Below, one piece after another: positions 20,213 to 28,164 of a DNA stretch of 64,000 bases. Position 1 is the first letter of the stretch; every line of letters starts with the position of its first letter. Under the pieces are notes generated by a model. That model saw only the letters and a list, made by a program, of their open reading frames with translations, did no database searches and was not told the DNA's origin. The position numbers and the translations under genes are program-made. Source of the DNA: Flavobacteriales bacterium (GTDB lineage Bacteria > Bacteroidota > Bacteroidia > Flavobacteriales_F > PHOS-HE28); NCBI GenBank assembly GCA_020635695.1, contig JACJZH010000011.1, forward strand, positions 60,469 through 124,468, written 5' to 3'.

Positions 20213-21076
20213 TCAGGGACGTGCCGCCAGCAGTTCCGGCAGCTGATCGTTCAGGCTGCGCGACACCGGCACGGGATCCACCTCGGCCTCCAGGAACAGG
20301 TGGTATCCCTGGGCATTCCCGCTCACATGCCTCACCCGGTCCAGGTTCACCAGGTGGCGCTTGTGGCAGCGGAGCAGCGAAGGGTGTGCGGCAAGCGCCT
20401 CCTCGGCCCGTTTCAGGCTGCACCGCAATACGGTGCGTACCGGCCGACCCTGCTCCAGGTGGTGCACCTCCACGTAGTTCCCGTCCGAGCGCAGGAACAG
20501 CAGCTCGTCCAGGCCCAGTTCCAGGTCCTCTTGGGCGGTCTCGCTGGGGATGACCACGCGCACGGGGCTCGCGGCTTGGTGTTGGTGGGTCCCGATCCCG
20601 GTGTTCATGGCCGCCGAACTGTTCTGGTAGCGCCGCGCCAGCCGGTATTCGTTCCACAGCACGCCCAGTGAAACGGGGAAGATCCCGACCAGCAGCGTGT
20701 ATCCCTCGAAACGGAGCAGGTCCCACCAGCCGAGCCCACCGATGCCGGCCAGGTGGCTGTACACCAGGTTGGCCGCTCCGATCGACGCCAGGTTCACCAG
20801 CACCCACCCGATCTCCCGGCCCACGGTCCATCGCTCCTCGTCGAACCACTGCGGCATCAGCACGGGCACCACCACGTTCAGCAGCAGCATCACCAGCGTG
20901 GTGGTGGCGCCATAGCCGAGGGCCAGGAGCCACACGTTCCCCCGCCAACCGGTGAGGCCGAACGGACGGAACACCGACAGGAACAGGAACACGAACGCAC
21001 CGAAGATCAGGGCGCTGCGCCAGTGCATGCCGGCGGTGCGGTCGGAACGGTAGGGGCGGCGCAGGATCGGGAGCAT
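20213..21076 (-). CDS. Membrane-anchored LytTR-type DNA-binding regulator
   Basis: 287 aa. Residues 20-145 hold four hydrophobic helices (SALIFGAFVFLFLSVFRPFG and so on). Residues 175-287 form a LytTR DNA-binding domain with LLFLRSDGNYVEVHH, RCHKRHLVNLDRVRHVSGN and the final VDPVPVSRSLNDQLPELL. There is no receiver domain and no neighbouring histidine kinase, so the membrane part probably senses a signal and positions the DNA-binding domain at the membrane. Targets are unknown. TAAGTTCG (21087-21094, minus) lies 10 nt before its ATG. Confidence 0.85.
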   Translation of the reverse strand: MLPILRRPYRSDRTAGMHWRSALIFGAFVFLFLSVFRPFGLTGWRGNVWLLALGYGATTTLVMLLLNVVVPVLMPQWFDEERWTVGREIGWVLVNLASIGAANLVYSHLAGIGGLGWWDLLRFEGYTLLVGIFPVSLGVLWNEYRLARRYQNSSAAMNTGIGTHQHQAASPVRVVIPSETAQEDLELGLDELLFLRSDGNYVEVHHLEQGRPVRTVLRCSLKRAEEALAAHPSLLRCHKRHLVNLDRVRHVSGNAQGYHLFLEAEVDPVPVSRSLNDQLPELLAARP

Positions 21077-21091
21077 CTTCCTCCGACGAAC

Positions 21092-21985
21092 TTACTTCCA
21101 GGCCACGATGCGTTTGTCATCGCCGCACGTCACCAGCGTATCGCCGAGCCACAGCAGCGCGTTCACGCTGTGCGTGTGCCCACCCGCAGCCCGGTCCAGC
21201 CGCACCAATGGGTCCAACGTGCCGGCATCCCAGACCTTGGCCGTCTTGTCGCGGGCGGCCGTGGCCAGCCTGGTCCCATCCGCGGAAAAGGCAACGGCGT
21301 AGATGCCGGCTTCGTGGGCGGGCAGCGCCAGCAGCGGTCGGAAGCCTTCCCCCGTATGCCAGCCCCGCAGGTGGCCATCCTTGCCGCCGGTGAGCAGCAC
21401 GGGCTTGCCGGGATGCCACGCCGCGGAGAGCGCACCGCCTTCATGGCCGGGCAGGGTGTGGGGCTCGTTCAGGTGTTCCGTTTCCAACAGCCTGATCGGA
21501 CCTTCACCATCGCACACGGCCAGCCACCGTCCATCGGGGGAGGCGGCCAGCCCGCGCAGTTTCTCTTCGCTCAAGGGCAGCTGGCGCAGCAGTTCCAGCG
21601 GAGACCCGGTCGCGTTCAGCTGCCACAGGCACAGGCTTCCTTCCGCACCGGAGCTGGCCATCCGGCCCGCGGGCAGTTCCGCGAAGGCGTAGAGGCCCCG
21701 CCGGTGCACCTCCAGCAGCTGCCGTTCCCGGCGTGTGGGCAGGTCCACCACGTGCAGCCTTCCGCCCTCCGTGCCGATCAGCAACAGCCCGCGTTCCGGC
21801 AGCAGGTGCAGGGCGAACACCGCCTGGCCCACGTCCACGATCACTTCGCCCTGGTCGGGCCGGTCCAGCTGCCAGCGCACCACCAGCCCGTCGCCACTGC
21901 CGCTCAGGAAGGTGCCGGGAGAGGCCCCGGCCACCAGGGTGTATACCGGACCGCGATGTCCTGTGAACGTGGCCTGGGCGCGCAT
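21092..21985 (-). CDS. WD40-repeat protein
   Basis: 297 aa consisting almost entirely of WD40 repeats, about seven blades by spacing of the GH...VW/WQ signatures (FTGHRGPVYTLVAGA, GVRRW-like VVRWQLD, SSGAEGSLCLWQL, PGHEGGALSAAW, LATAARDKTAKVWDAG). There is no signal peptide. It is a single closed propeller likely to serve as a cytoplasmic protein-interaction scaffold. Partner and role are unknown. It lies 21 bp after the AI-2E-family gene on the same strand and 15 bp before the LytTR gene, so all three may be co-transcribed. Confidence 0.85.
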   Translation of the reverse strand: MRAQATFTGHRGPVYTLVAGASPGTFLSGSGDGLVVRWQLDRPDQGEVIVDVGQAVFALHLLPERGLLLIGTEGGRLHVVDLPTRRERQLLEVHRRGLYAFAELPAGRMASSGAEGSLCLWQLNATGSPLELLRQLPLSEEKLRGLAASPDGRWLAVCDGEGPIRLLETEHLNEPHTLPGHEGGALSAAWHPGKPVLLTGGKDGHLRGWHTGEGFRPLLALPAHEAGIYAVAFSADGTRLATAARDKTAKVWDAGTLDPLVRLDRAAGGHTHSVNALLWLGDTLVTCGDDKRIVAWK

Positions 21986-22006
21986 GCCACAAAGAAAACG
22001 ACCGGC

Positions 22007-23089
22007 TCAGGAGCCGGGCTTCTCCTGCAGTTCCTTCGGGGGCAGGGCATCGGGTCCCAGCCAGGCCATGAACAGGCGGTAGCCCAGCGAGAGCACCACC
22101 GCGCCCACGAACAGGCCGATGAGCCCGGAGAGGAAGAAGCCCCCGATGGCGCCCACGAACACGATGAAGAAGGGGGCGGGGGCACCCATGCCCAAGGCGA
22201 ACGGACGCAGCAGGTTGTCCGTGAGCCCCACCAGCAGCAGCCAGATGGTGAGCAGGGTGGCCGTGGTGGGGTCCGCCGTGTAGAACATGTAGATGATCAC
22301 CGGGACGATCACGGGGAACATGCCCACCTGGATGATCGTGAGGAAGAGGCAGAGGACGGTCCAGATGCCGGCCAGCGGCACCCCGGCGGCGATGAAGCCG
22401 ATGGAGGCCAGGGCGGTCTGCAGCACGGCGATGCCGATGATGCCCACGGCCACGCTGCGCACGGTGCGCTCGGCCACCCTGGTGAAGTCACGTCCGTCCT
22501 GGTCCAGCAGCCGCTTGAAGAAGGCCCGCCCCACACGGCCGGTTGCCGGTGCGTTGGCCAGCAGCAGGCCGCTCAACAGCAGGGCGATCAGGAACTCGAG
22601 CACATCGCGCCCGAAACGCCCCAGCACCTTCAGCAGCCACTTGCCGCCCGTGGTGAGCTGCTCTTCGTAGAGCTCCAGGGCCTGCCGGAGGCTGTGCGAG
22701 GCGGTCTCCCAGGTGGAGTGCACCATGCTTCCCACGAAGGGCCAGTCGCGGACGGCCGGGTCGGGGGGAGGCACCTGCACCGGACCTTCGCCCAGGCTGG
22801 CCCGGATGGTCTTCGCGGCCTGCACCAGGCTGTCGGCCAGCAGGTAGCCGGGCAGCACGATCACCAGGAACCCGGCCAGGGTCAGCAGTACCGCGCTCAG
22901 CACGCGGCGCCCGCCCAGTTTCCGCGTCAGGAAGGTCTGTGCCGGGTGCAGGGTCACCGCGATGATCAGCCCCCAGGCGATGATGGTGACGAAGGGCGCC
23001 AGCAGCAGCGCGCACCAGGCGATCAGCCCCAGCAGCGCACCGATGCGCAGGAGCATGTCGATCAGGGCCTGCTGTCGCTCGTTGGCCAT
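22007..23089 (-). CDS. AI-2E-family (PerM/YdiK-like) transporter
   Basis: 360 aa from the ATG at 23089. The frame is open to 23203, but the extra residues are Pro/Arg-rich and lie in the promoter region. It has about eight membrane helices: two at the N-terminus (MLLRIGALLGLIAWCALLLA), a long extracytoplasmic loop with amphipathic helices, then FLIALLLSGLLLA and a C-terminal set with the family signature LLVGLTDNLLRPFALG. The family includes TqsA and sodium/proton antiporters. The substrate is not predictable. Confidence 0.88.
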   Translation of the reverse strand: MANERQQALIDMLLRIGALLGLIAWCALLLAPFVTIIAWGLIIAVTLHPAQTFLTRKLGGRRVLSAVLLTLAGFLVIVLPGYLLADSLVQAAKTIRASLGEGPVQVPPPDPAVRDWPFVGSMVHSTWETASHSLRQALELYEEQLTTGGKWLLKVLGRFGRDVLEFLIALLLSGLLLANAPATGRVGRAFFKRLLDQDGRDFTRVAERTVRSVAVGIIGIAVLQTALASIGFIAAGVPLAGIWTVLCLFLTIIQVGMFPVIVPVIIYMFYTADPTTATLLTIWLLLVGLTDNLLRPFALGMGAPAPFFIVFVGAIGGFFLSGLIGLFVGAVVLSLGYRLFMAWLGPDALPPKELQEKPGS

Positions 23090-23215
23090 CCGGTACCGAA
23101 GGTACGTGTGCCACCTGCCCGGCGCCCGCGCTCGTGGAGGCAACGGACCGTTCATCCGGAGTTCATGGAGGAAGCCGGCGGGTGGGCCATCTTTGTGCTC
23201 CAACGACCAACGGAA

Positions 23216-23800
23216 ATGAAGCGCAGTACCATCATCCTGATCGCGGCCGTGGCCCTGCTGGCCCTGTGGAGCATGAACTTCTACAACGGCACCATCGGGC
23301 TGGACGAGGACGTGAAGAAGCAGTGGAGCAACGTGGAGAACGCCTACCAGCTCCGCGCGGACAAGACCAAGAACCTGGTGGAGATCGTGAAGGGCGCCGC
23401 CGACTTCGAGCGCGAGACCCTGACCCAGGTGGTGGAGGCCCGCAGCAAGGCCACCAGCGTGAACATCGACGCCAACGACCTCTCGCCGGAGAAGATCCAG
23501 GCCTTCCAGGAGGCCCAGTCCCAGTTCAGCGGGGCCCTCAGCCGCCTGCTGGTCACCATCGAGCGCTACCCCGAGCTGAAGGCCACCGACGCCTTCCGCG
23601 ACTTCCAGGCCCAGTACGAGGGCATGGAGAACCGCATCGGGGTGGAGCGCCGCAAGTACAACGACGTGGCGCGCAACTTCAACACGCGCATCAAACGCTT
23701 CCCCGGCAACCTGATGGCGGGGATGTTCGGCTTCGAGGAGAAGGGCTACTTCGAGGCGGAGGAAGGCACGGACAAGGCGCCCGACATCTCCTTCGAGTGA
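23216..23800 (+). CDS. lemA: LemA family protein
   Basis: 194 aa. An N-terminal membrane anchor (STIILIAAVALLALWSMNF) is followed by the LemA four-helix domain with YNGTIGLDEDVKKQWSNVEN, YQLRADKTKNLVEIVKG, ERYPELKATDAF and ENRIGVERRKYNDVARNFN. The predicted topology leaves a short extracytoplasmic N-terminus and a helical cytosolic domain. It heads a three-gene operon with two TPM-domain proteins: its stop overlaps the GTG start of the next gene. That combination is common across bacteria, but its role is not settled. The divergent AI-2E gene shares the upstream region. Confidence 0.93.
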   Translation: MKRSTIILIAAVALLALWSMNFYNGTIGLDEDVKKQWSNVENAYQLRADKTKNLVEIVKGAADFERETLTQVVEARSKATSVNIDANDLSPEKIQAFQEAQSQFSGALSRLLVTIERYPELKATDAFRDFQAQYEGMENRIGVERRKYNDVARNFNTRIKRFPGNLMAGMFGFEEKGYFEAEEGTDKAPDISFE

Positions 23801-24249
23801 GCAGCGTCCTCACCGCCGACCAGTTCCTGGACACCAGCGGACGTGCGCAGGTCCGCGAGGCCATCGGGGCCGCGGAGCGCCGCACCTCGGGCGAACTGCG
23901 CGTGCACCTGGAGGACCACATCGAGGAGGACGTGCTGGACCACGCCGCCTACGTGTTCGAGGAGCTGGGCATGCACCGCACCCGCGACCGCAACGGCGTG
24001 CTGGTCTACGTGGCCGTGGCCGACCGCCAGGTGGCCGTGCTCGGCGATTCGGGCATCAACGAGCAGGTGCCGGACGGCTTCTGGACCGACGTGGTGGGCC
24101 TGCTGAAACTGCACTTCGCGGCCGGGCGCCATGCGGAAGGACTGGTGGAAGCGGTGCACCTGATCGGCGAGAAGCTCTCGTCCTTCTTCCCCTTGCGCGA
24201 GGACGACACCGACGAACTGAGCAACGAGGTGAGCATCGGCCGGCGATGA
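23797..24249 (+). CDS. TPM-domain protein (GTG start)
   Basis: 150 aa. The GTG at 23797 overlaps the lemA stop (GTGA). It is chosen because it gives a TPM domain starting immediately (SSVLTADQFLDTSGRAQVREAI) and no in-frame ATG precedes the domain. Motifs AAERRTSGELRVHLED, RDRNGVLVYVAVADRQVAVLGDSGINEQV and FAAGRHAEGLVEAVHLIGEKL are those of the short, anchorless TPM proteins found downstream of lemA. It lacks a signal peptide, so it is probably cytosolic. Its stop overlaps the next ATG (ATGA). Confidence 0.9.
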   Translation: MSSVLTADQFLDTSGRAQVREAIGAAERRTSGELRVHLEDHIEEDVLDHAAYVFEELGMHRTRDRNGVLVYVAVADRQVAVLGDSGINEQVPDGFWTDVVGLLKLHFAAGRHAEGLVEAVHLIGEKLSSFFPLREDDTDELSNEVSIGRR

Positions 24250-25052
24250 GGAGGGCGGCGTTCATCCTGGCCCTGGTGGTACCGGCGCTGGTCCTCGGCG
24301 CGCGCTTCGACTGCTCCTTCGCCAAGCCAGCCAAGTCCGAGCAGCACAGGCTCGTGTTCGACTACGTGGGCGACGACTTCCTGAGCGCCTCCGAACGCGA
24401 CCGGCTCAATGCCAAGCTGGCCACCTTCGCCCGCGAGACCAGCAACCAGCTGCTGGTGCTGATCGTGGACACGCTCTGCGGCTACCCCGAGAGCGACCTG
24501 GCCTTCGAGCTGGGGGAAAAGTGGGGCATCGGCCAGCAGGGCTTCGACAACGGCATCGTGTTCCTGGTGAAGCCCACCGGACCGCCCGGGCAGCGCAAGG
24601 TCTTCATCGCCACGGGCTACGGGCTTGAGGGCGCCATCCCGGACCTTACCGCCAAGCGCATCATCGACCGCGAGGTGATCCCGAGGTTCAAACAGGGACA
24701 GTATTTCGAAGGCCTGGACGAGGCCACCGACGTGCTCATGGCGCTGGCCAAGGGCGAGTTCGACCACCAGAGCTACGGCAAGGGACCTCCCATCTGGCCG
24801 GTGCTGGTGTTCATGCTGTTCGTGTTCCTGATCATCGTGCTCGGCATCCGCAGCCGGGTGAAGCGCTACGCCCGCACCAACGACCTGGACTTCTGGACCG
24901 CCTGGATGCTGCTGAGCCAGATGGACCGCAAGCACAGCGGGTCGTGGGGCGGCTTCACCGGACGCGGCGGAGGGGGCTTCAGCGGCGGAGGGGGATTCGG
25001 CGGTTTCGGTGGCGGCAGCTTCGGCGGCGGCGGAGCAGGGGGGTCCTGGTAA
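24246..25052 (+). CDS. TPM-domain (YgcG-like) membrane protein with Gly-rich tail
   Basis: 268 aa. It has a signal sequence (residues 1-19), then a TPM domain (about 35-170) with FLSASERDRLNAKLATFARET, WGIGQQGFDNGIVFLVKP and ATGYGLEGAIPDLTAKRII. One transmembrane helix follows (IWPVLVFMLFVFLIIVLGI), then a cytosolic segment and a glycine/phenylalanine tail ending GGGGAGGSW. This is the classical YgcG layout. The TPM domain faces the periplasm. It is the third gene of lemA-TPM-TPM, and its stop codon runs straight into a heptamer repeat array. Confidence 0.9.
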   Translation: MRRAAFILALVVPALVLGARFDCSFAKPAKSEQHRLVFDYVGDDFLSASERDRLNAKLATFARETSNQLLVLIVDTLCGYPESDLAFELGEKWGIGQQGFDNGIVFLVKPTGPPGQRKVFIATGYGLEGAIPDLTAKRIIDREVIPRFKQGQYFEGLDEATDVLMALAKGEFDHQSYGKGPPIWPVLVFMLFVFLIIVLGIRSRVKRYARTNDLDFWTAWMLLSQMDRKHSGSWGGFTGRGGGGFSGGGGFGGFGGGSFGGGGAGGSW

Positions 25053-25204
25053 CGCTGAACGCTAAGTGCGGAACGCTAAATGCTGAACGCTAAAGGCTGA
25101 ATGCTGAATGCTGAATGCTGAACGGGTAAGTGACAAGGATCAAGTGACAACGGGGCGAACCTCCAACCTCCAACTTCCAACCTTCAACTTTCAACATCCA
25201 ACTT
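25052..25204. repeat. Degenerate heptanucleotide arrays between the TPM and TerB-DnaJ genes
   Basis: Two phased 7-bp arrays. The first (25052-25149) has 14 units such as ACGCTGA, ACGCTAA and ATGCTGA (three identical copies at 25101-25121), then AGTGACA variants. The second (25163-25204) has six units of the CCAACTT type. The phase is kept exactly within each array while bases drift. The last unit overlaps the TTG start of the next gene. Together they fill the whole 150-bp intergenic gap. Confidence 0.9.
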
Positions 25205-25964
25205 GTCCTACAGTAAATGGATAGGCGGTGGTCTCGGCTGGGCCTTTGGTGGTCCGATCGGAGGCCTGGTGGGCTTTGCGCTGGGGGCCATGCTGGACCG
25301 CCTGCAGGGTGGTGACCAGGACGCCGAGCTTCCGCCGCATCAGGAGCAGCGCCGGCGGTACACGCGCACGGGTCCCACGCTGGCCGGCGACATGGCCCTG
25401 AGCCTGGTGGTGCTGAGCGCCGCCATCATGAAGGCCGACGGCCGGGTGACGCGCAGCGAGCTGGACCATGTGCGGGCCTTCTTCCAGCAGCAGTTCGGCG
25501 GACGGCATGCCGCGGAGCTCCTGCGCGTGCTGCGCGACGTGCTGAAGCGCGAGATCCCGCTGGCCCAGGTGTGCATGCAGGTCCGCCAGCACATGCCGCA
25601 TCCCATGCGCCTGCAGCTCATGCACTACCTGATCGGCCTGGCCAATGCGGACGGGCGTGTGGAGCCCAGCGAGGAGGCCATGCTGCGCCGCATCGCACAC
25701 GCCATCGGCATCAGCGACAAGGACCTGGGCTCCCTGAGCGCCATGTTCCGCAGGCCCACGGCAGATAATGCCTACCAGATCCTGGAGGTGGACCCCAAGG
25801 CCTCGGACGAGGAAGTGAAGAAGGCCTACCGCCGCATGGCCATGAAGTACCACCCGGACAAGGTGGGCCACCTGGGCGAGGAGTTCCAGCAGGCGGCCGC
25901 GGAGAAGTTCCGCAAGGTGCAGGATGCCTACGAGCGCATCGCGCAGGCCCGCGGCATCAAGTGA
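25203..25964 (+). CDS. TerB-like plus DnaJ-domain co-chaperone (DjlA-like)
   Basis: 253 aa with a TTG start. The start is chosen because SYSKWIGGGLGWAFGGPIGG is the usual N-terminus of this family and no other start fits. Residues 1-30 form a glycine-rich membrane-inserting segment like that of DjlA. A TerB-like all-helical domain follows (about 60-175, MKADGRVTRSELDHVR and NADGRVEPSEEAMLRRIA), then a J domain (about 185-253) with the HPD motif at 217-219. The J domain should stimulate the ATPase of DnaK. The start codon lies inside the final heptamer of an intergenic repeat array, so that array forms the mRNA leader. Confidence 0.9.
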   Translation: MSYSKWIGGGLGWAFGGPIGGLVGFALGAMLDRLQGGDQDAELPPHQEQRRRYTRTGPTLAGDMALSLVVLSAAIMKADGRVTRSELDHVRAFFQQQFGGRHAAELLRVLRDVLKREIPLAQVCMQVRQHMPHPMRLQLMHYLIGLANADGRVEPSEEAMLRRIAHAIGISDKDLGSLSAMFRRPTADNAYQILEVDPKASDEEVKKAYRRMAMKYHPDKVGHLGEEFQQAAAEKFRKVQDAYERIAQARGIK

Positions 25965-26219
25965 TCAGTTGCACGCCGGACGGCGGCGCACCACCGTGGC
26001 CGTGGCACGGGCCGGCGTACGCGTGCTGTCCGCCACCCGGGTGGCATCGGTCGCCGTGGGGCGGATCTGCAGCAGCCAGTCCAGCAGCACGGTATGGTCC
26101 ACCTGGGCACGGGGCGTCAGCGGGCGCGGTGCATCGCCTTGGAAGACCACGGCGGCACCCGCCAGCGCGGCACTGCCGGTGAACACGAGGGCGAGCAGAA
26201 GATGTCGGACACGGATCAT
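25965..26219 (-). CDS. Small exported hypothetical protein
   Basis: 84 aa from the ATG at 26219 (another in-frame ATG at 26231). An N-terminal signal sequence (VRHLLLALVFTGSAALAGAA) precedes a short polar, Thr/Ala/Arg-rich mature part ending VVRRRPACN. No domain is recognised. It is convergent with the TerB-DnaJ gene: the two stop codons are directly adjacent. It could be a genuine small secreted protein or a chance frame. The signal peptide is the only positive evidence. Confidence 0.45.
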   Translation of the reverse strand: MIRVRHLLLALVFTGSAALAGAAVVFQGDAPRPLTPRAQVDHTVLLDWLLQIRPTATDATRVADSTRTPARATATVVRRRPACN

Positions 26220-26313
26220 GGCGTGGAGCATTGGTGCATCGAAGGTGATGCCTTCCCCGCAGCCCGTCCAGCACCTTAACATCTTTAACGTTCGTTAACG
26301 GAGCAGGCATCAC

Positions 26314-26355
26314 TTCACACATCCGCATTCACCGTTCACCCTTCACATTTCTGCT
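26314..26355. repeat. Degenerate heptamer array, TTCACNN type
   Basis: Six 7-bp units (TTCACAC, ATCCGCA, TTCACCG, TTCACCC, TTCACAT, TTCTGCT) in the leader region of yaaA. It is separated from a second array by an imperfect hairpin region (GCTCCGC...GCGGAGC). Confidence 0.75.
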
Positions 26356-26414
26356 CCGCAGGAACGCCCGCGCGGAAGGGTGAGGTGTGAAGGCGGAGCG
26401 GCAACTCCGTTGGT

Positions 26415-26470
26415 ATCGCTCACTGCCGACTGCTGACTACCGACTCAAGACTCCCGACTCCCCAAGCCCG
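26415..26470. repeat. Degenerate heptamer array, ACTNCCG type
   Basis: Eight phased 7-bp units (ATCGCTC, ACTGCCG, ACTGCTG, ACTACCG, ACTCAAG, ACTCCCG, ACTCCCC, AAGCCCG) ending 12 nt before the ATG of yaaA. It has the same period as the arrays at 25052-25204 but a different unit sequence. Confidence 0.8.
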
Positions 26471-26482
26471 ATCTTTACCCCC

Positions 26483-27259
26483 ATGCTCACCCTGCTTTCC
26501 CCCGCCAAGGACCTGAACATGGACCCCGTGACCGGTGTGAAGGGCGCCACGAAGCCCGAACTGCTGGCCGATGCCGAGGTGCTACATGGCAAGCTGAAAG
26601 GCATGAGCGCGAAGCAGCTGGCGAAGCTCATGGACATCAATCCCAAGCTGTCCGAGCTGAACCACGACCGCTACCAGGAATGGGCGCCGCCCTTCACCGC
26701 GCGGAACAGCAAGACCGCCATCCACGCCTTCAACGGGGAGGTGTACCGGGGGCTGGACGCCGGCACGCTGGATGCCGCCGACCTCGACTTCGCGCAGCAC
26801 CACCTGCGCATCCTGAGCGGGCTCTACGGCGTGTTGCGCCCCAAGGACCGCATGCAGGCCTACCGCCTGGAGATGGGCACCAAGCTGGGCATGGGCCGGG
26901 GGAAAAAGGACCTGTACGCGTTCTGGGACGACCGCATCACGGCCAGTATCGCCAGGGCGCTGAAGGCCAGCGGCAGCGACGTGCTCATCAACCTGGCCTC
27001 GCAGGAGTACTTCAAGGCGGTGCGCCCGGAACTGCTCGATGCCCGGGTCATCACCCCGGTGTTCAAGGACCGCACCGCCGGCGGATACCGGGTGGTGATG
27101 GTCTTCGCCAAACAGCAGCGCGGCCGCATGGCGCGGCACATCATCCAGCACCGGCTCATGGAGCCCGAGCCGCTGAAGATGTACCGCGAGGACGGTTACC
27201 GTTTCAGTCCCGAGGAGAGCACCGACGACCAGTGGGTGTTCCTGCGCGACGCGAAGTGA
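26483..27259 (+). CDS. yaaA: Peroxide stress protein YaaA
   Basis: 258 aa from the ATG at 26483. The frame extends upstream through a repeat array, but the family starts at MLTLLSPAKDL. Characteristic YaaA/DUF328 motifs are present: LLSPAKDLNM, AIHAFNGEVYRGLDA, LRILSGLYGVLRPKDRMQAY and YRLEMGTKLGMGRGKKDLYAFW. E. coli YaaA lowers intracellular free iron during H2O2 stress and is OxyR-regulated. An oxyR-dps pair lies 9 kb away. The leader region carries two heptamer arrays. Confidence 0.95.
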   Translation: MLTLLSPAKDLNMDPVTGVKGATKPELLADAEVLHGKLKGMSAKQLAKLMDINPKLSELNHDRYQEWAPPFTARNSKTAIHAFNGEVYRGLDAGTLDAADLDFAQHHLRILSGLYGVLRPKDRMQAYRLEMGTKLGMGRGKKDLYAFWDDRITASIARALKASGSDVLINLASQEYFKAVRPELLDARVITPVFKDRTAGGYRVVMVFAKQQRGRMARHIIQHRLMEPEPLKMYREDGYRFSPEESTDDQWVFLRDAK

Positions 27260-27303
27260 CGGGAACGCGCGCTCCGCGTCCCGACCAGGGCCTGCGGGTC
27301 CGG

Positions 27304-27311
27304 TAACTTCG
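27304..27311 (+). promoter_or_regulatory. -7-like element TAACTTCG
   Basis: TAnnTTCG variant, 4 nt before the GTG start at 27316. Confidence 0.4.
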
Positions 27312-27315
27312 CACC

Positions 27316-28164
27316 GTGTTCTGGCCGCTGATCACCCTGCTGGGCGTGCTCCTCTTGCTCTACGCGGGGTTGTGCCTGTTCTACTACCTGGTGCAGGAGC
27401 GGCTCATCTTCGTCCGCTTCCGGCTGGGCGACCGCTACCGGTTCCGGTTCCCCGGGGAATGGGAGGAGGTCTTTCTGGAGCGCCCGGACGGGGCCCGGCT
27501 GCATGCGCTGCACTTCCGCACGGAGCGGCCGCGCGGGGCGGTGCTGTACTTCCACGGCAACACGGGCAGCCTCCGGCGCTGGGGCAGGCAGGCGCCGCGT
27601 TTCCTGCGGAACGGCTACGACGTGCTGATCCCCGACCACCGCGGCTACGGCAAGAGCCGGGGGAAGCTGAGCGAGGAGGCCCTGCACGCCGATGCCCGGG
27701 CCTGGTACGACCACCTGCGGGAACAATGGCCAGAAGGCCCGGTTGTCGTGTACGGGCGCTCGCTGGGTTCCGGGCTGGCCGTGCCACTGGCCGCTGCGGT
27801 GAAGCCTGAAGGATTGGTGCTGGAGACGCCGTTCGCCAACCTGTACGACGTGGCCCGCTACTACCTGGCCATCCTGCCGTACCGCCTCCTGTTGCGCTAT
27901 CCCTTCCGCAACGACCGGCAGGCGCACCGGCTGCGCTGTCCGGTGCTGGTGTTGCATGGCAAGCGGGACAAGGTGGTGCCCTATGCCAGCGCCTTGAAGC
28001 TGTACTCGCTGCTTTCGCCGGACATCCATCGGGAGATGGTGACCTTCCCCAAGGGCACGCACGCCGACCTGGCCCGCTTCAAGCGTTACGGCCGCAAGCT
28101 CAGGGAGTTCCTGGACCGCGTGGCGGGAAGCCCTAACTTCGCGCCCCCCGAAAGCAACGCATGA
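27316..28164 (+). CDS. Membrane-anchored alpha/beta hydrolase (BEM46-like)
   Basis: 282 aa with a GTG start. An N-terminal membrane helix (residues 2-24) is followed by an alpha/beta-hydrolase domain: oxyanion-hole region LYFHGNTGSLRRWG, nucleophile Ser in VVVYGRSLGSGLA, Asp in VLHGKRDKVVPYAS and His in FPKGTHADL. The arrangement matches serine aminopeptidase S33/BEM46-type hydrolases of unknown substrate. Its last four bases overlap the ATG of the FKBP gene (ATGA), so the two are co-transcribed. Confidence 0.88.
   Translation: MFWPLITLLGVLLLLYAGLCLFYYLVQERLIFVRFRLGDRYRFRFPGEWEEVFLERPDGARLHALHFRTERPRGAVLYFHGNTGSLRRWGRQAPRFLRNGYDVLIPDHRGYGKSRGKLSEEALHADARAWYDHLREQWPEGPVVVYGRSLGSGLAVPLAAAVKPEGLVLETPFANLYDVARYYLAILPYRLLLRYPFRNDRQAHRLRCPVLVLHGKRDKVVPYASALKLYSLLSPDIHREMVTFPKGTHADLARFKRYGRKLREFLDRVAGSPNFAPPESNA

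Noticed and set aside
17505..20948. 1147-codon minus-strand frame through the 116-bp repeats and SLC13 gene
   Set aside because: Composition is Gln/His/Gly/Arg-rich with no motif. It overlaps three certain genes.
20753..23215. Long N-terminal extension in front of LemA
   Set aside because: It is antisense to LytTR, WD40 and AI-2E genes. LemA has a proper membrane anchor directly after the ATG at 23216.
25052..25204. CRISPR or coding tandem repeat
   Set aside because: 7-bp units without spacers. The drift does not preserve codons and stop codons occur in every frame.
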